From the NCBI GenBank assembly GCA_028874675.1, contig JAPPJA010000297.1, positions 1-5,462 on the forward strand: 5,462 bases of DNA, given 5' to 3'. A program made the translations under genes and the position numbers. Each line of letters begins with the position of its first letter. Positions within the stretch are counted from its first letter, which is position 1. Below, piece by piece: positions 5,376-5,462 of the stretch. Below the pieces are notes generated by a model. It saw only the letters and a program-made list of their open reading frames with translations. It searched no databases and was not told where the DNA came from. Source of the DNA: Chloroflexota bacterium (GTDB taxonomy: Bacteria > Chloroflexota > Dehalococcoidia > Lucifugimonadales > UBA3495).

Positions 5376-5462
5376 CGGCCCGCTCTCTGTCACGGAACCC
5401 GTTCGCGGTAAGCTTGTCAATCCAGACCGCGTGGTTTCATCGGAGCTGCATTGTCGAGATGC

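Larger units (their letters stand above)
5290..5462. other. Intergenic tail with no gene seen
   Basis: After the hydrolase stop no convincing gene is visible to the window edge. A minus-strand frame closes with ...NAAPMKPRGLD and a TGA near 5418-5420, which could be the C-terminus of a leftward gene entering from the right, but 13 or so residues are too few to judge. A possible CGGAG (5441-5445) with TTG (5451) or ATG (5459) beyond it could start a rightward gene. Both are speculative. Confidence 0.3.

Noticed and set aside
1..5462. CRISPR array, tRNA, rRNA, transposon ends or attachment site
   Set aside because: No regularly spaced repeats, cloverleaf, rRNA signature, transposase motif or target-site duplication was seen.

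Overview
The window is about 60% GC by eye and gene-dense, with short intergenic gaps. It carries seven complete genes and one truncated gene, with no RNA gene, CRISPR array or insertion sequence visible. The mix suggests a bacterium of the Chloroflexota (Dehalococcoidia/SAR202-like): a long-type PyrF, a DUF951 protein, SfsA, an endonuclease III relative, a seven-iron ferredoxin, a CysB-like LysR regulator and frequent GTG/TTG starts. This is an inference from gene content and style only. Firmicutes-related or other GC-rich lineages cannot be excluded.

Layout: (i) 1-241, minus strand, is the N-terminus of a major facilitator superfamily transporter that runs off the left edge. (ii) 357-599, minus strand, is a 7Fe ferredoxin. 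(iii) 600-773 is an AT-rich divergent control region with a good promoter for the ferredoxin and repeat/palindrome elements that could be LysR-type operators. (iv) 774-1736, plus strand, is a LysR-family regulator. (v) 1783-1834 is a perfect 24-bp-arm hairpin between convergent transcription units, most likely a bidirectional terminator. (vi) 1831-2873, minus strand, is a two-gene operon, pyrF followed by an overlapping DUF951 gene. (vii) 2874-3018 is a divergent promoter region. (viii) 3019-5289, plus strand, holds sfsA, an overlapping HhH-GPD DNA glycosylase gene, and 73 nt later an alpha/beta-hydrolase gene. (ix) 5290-5462 is non-coding as far as can be seen, with small palindromes.

How the genes may work together: the ferredoxin and LysR regulator share a control region, so the regulator may control the electron carrier, itself, or both. 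PyrF makes UMP in de novo pyrimidine synthesis, and the DUF951 protein is probably translationally coupled to it. SfsA (nuclease-like, DNA-binding) and the FeS glycosylase overlap by 4 nt, which hints at a DNA-transaction pair.

Nothing here is clearly a new system. The most unusual points are the alpha/beta hydrolase with Thr in place of the nucleophilic Ser and no His at the usual position, the altered active-site loop of PyrF, the glycosylase lacking the lyase lysine, and the ordered repeats in the ferredoxin/LysR intergenic region.
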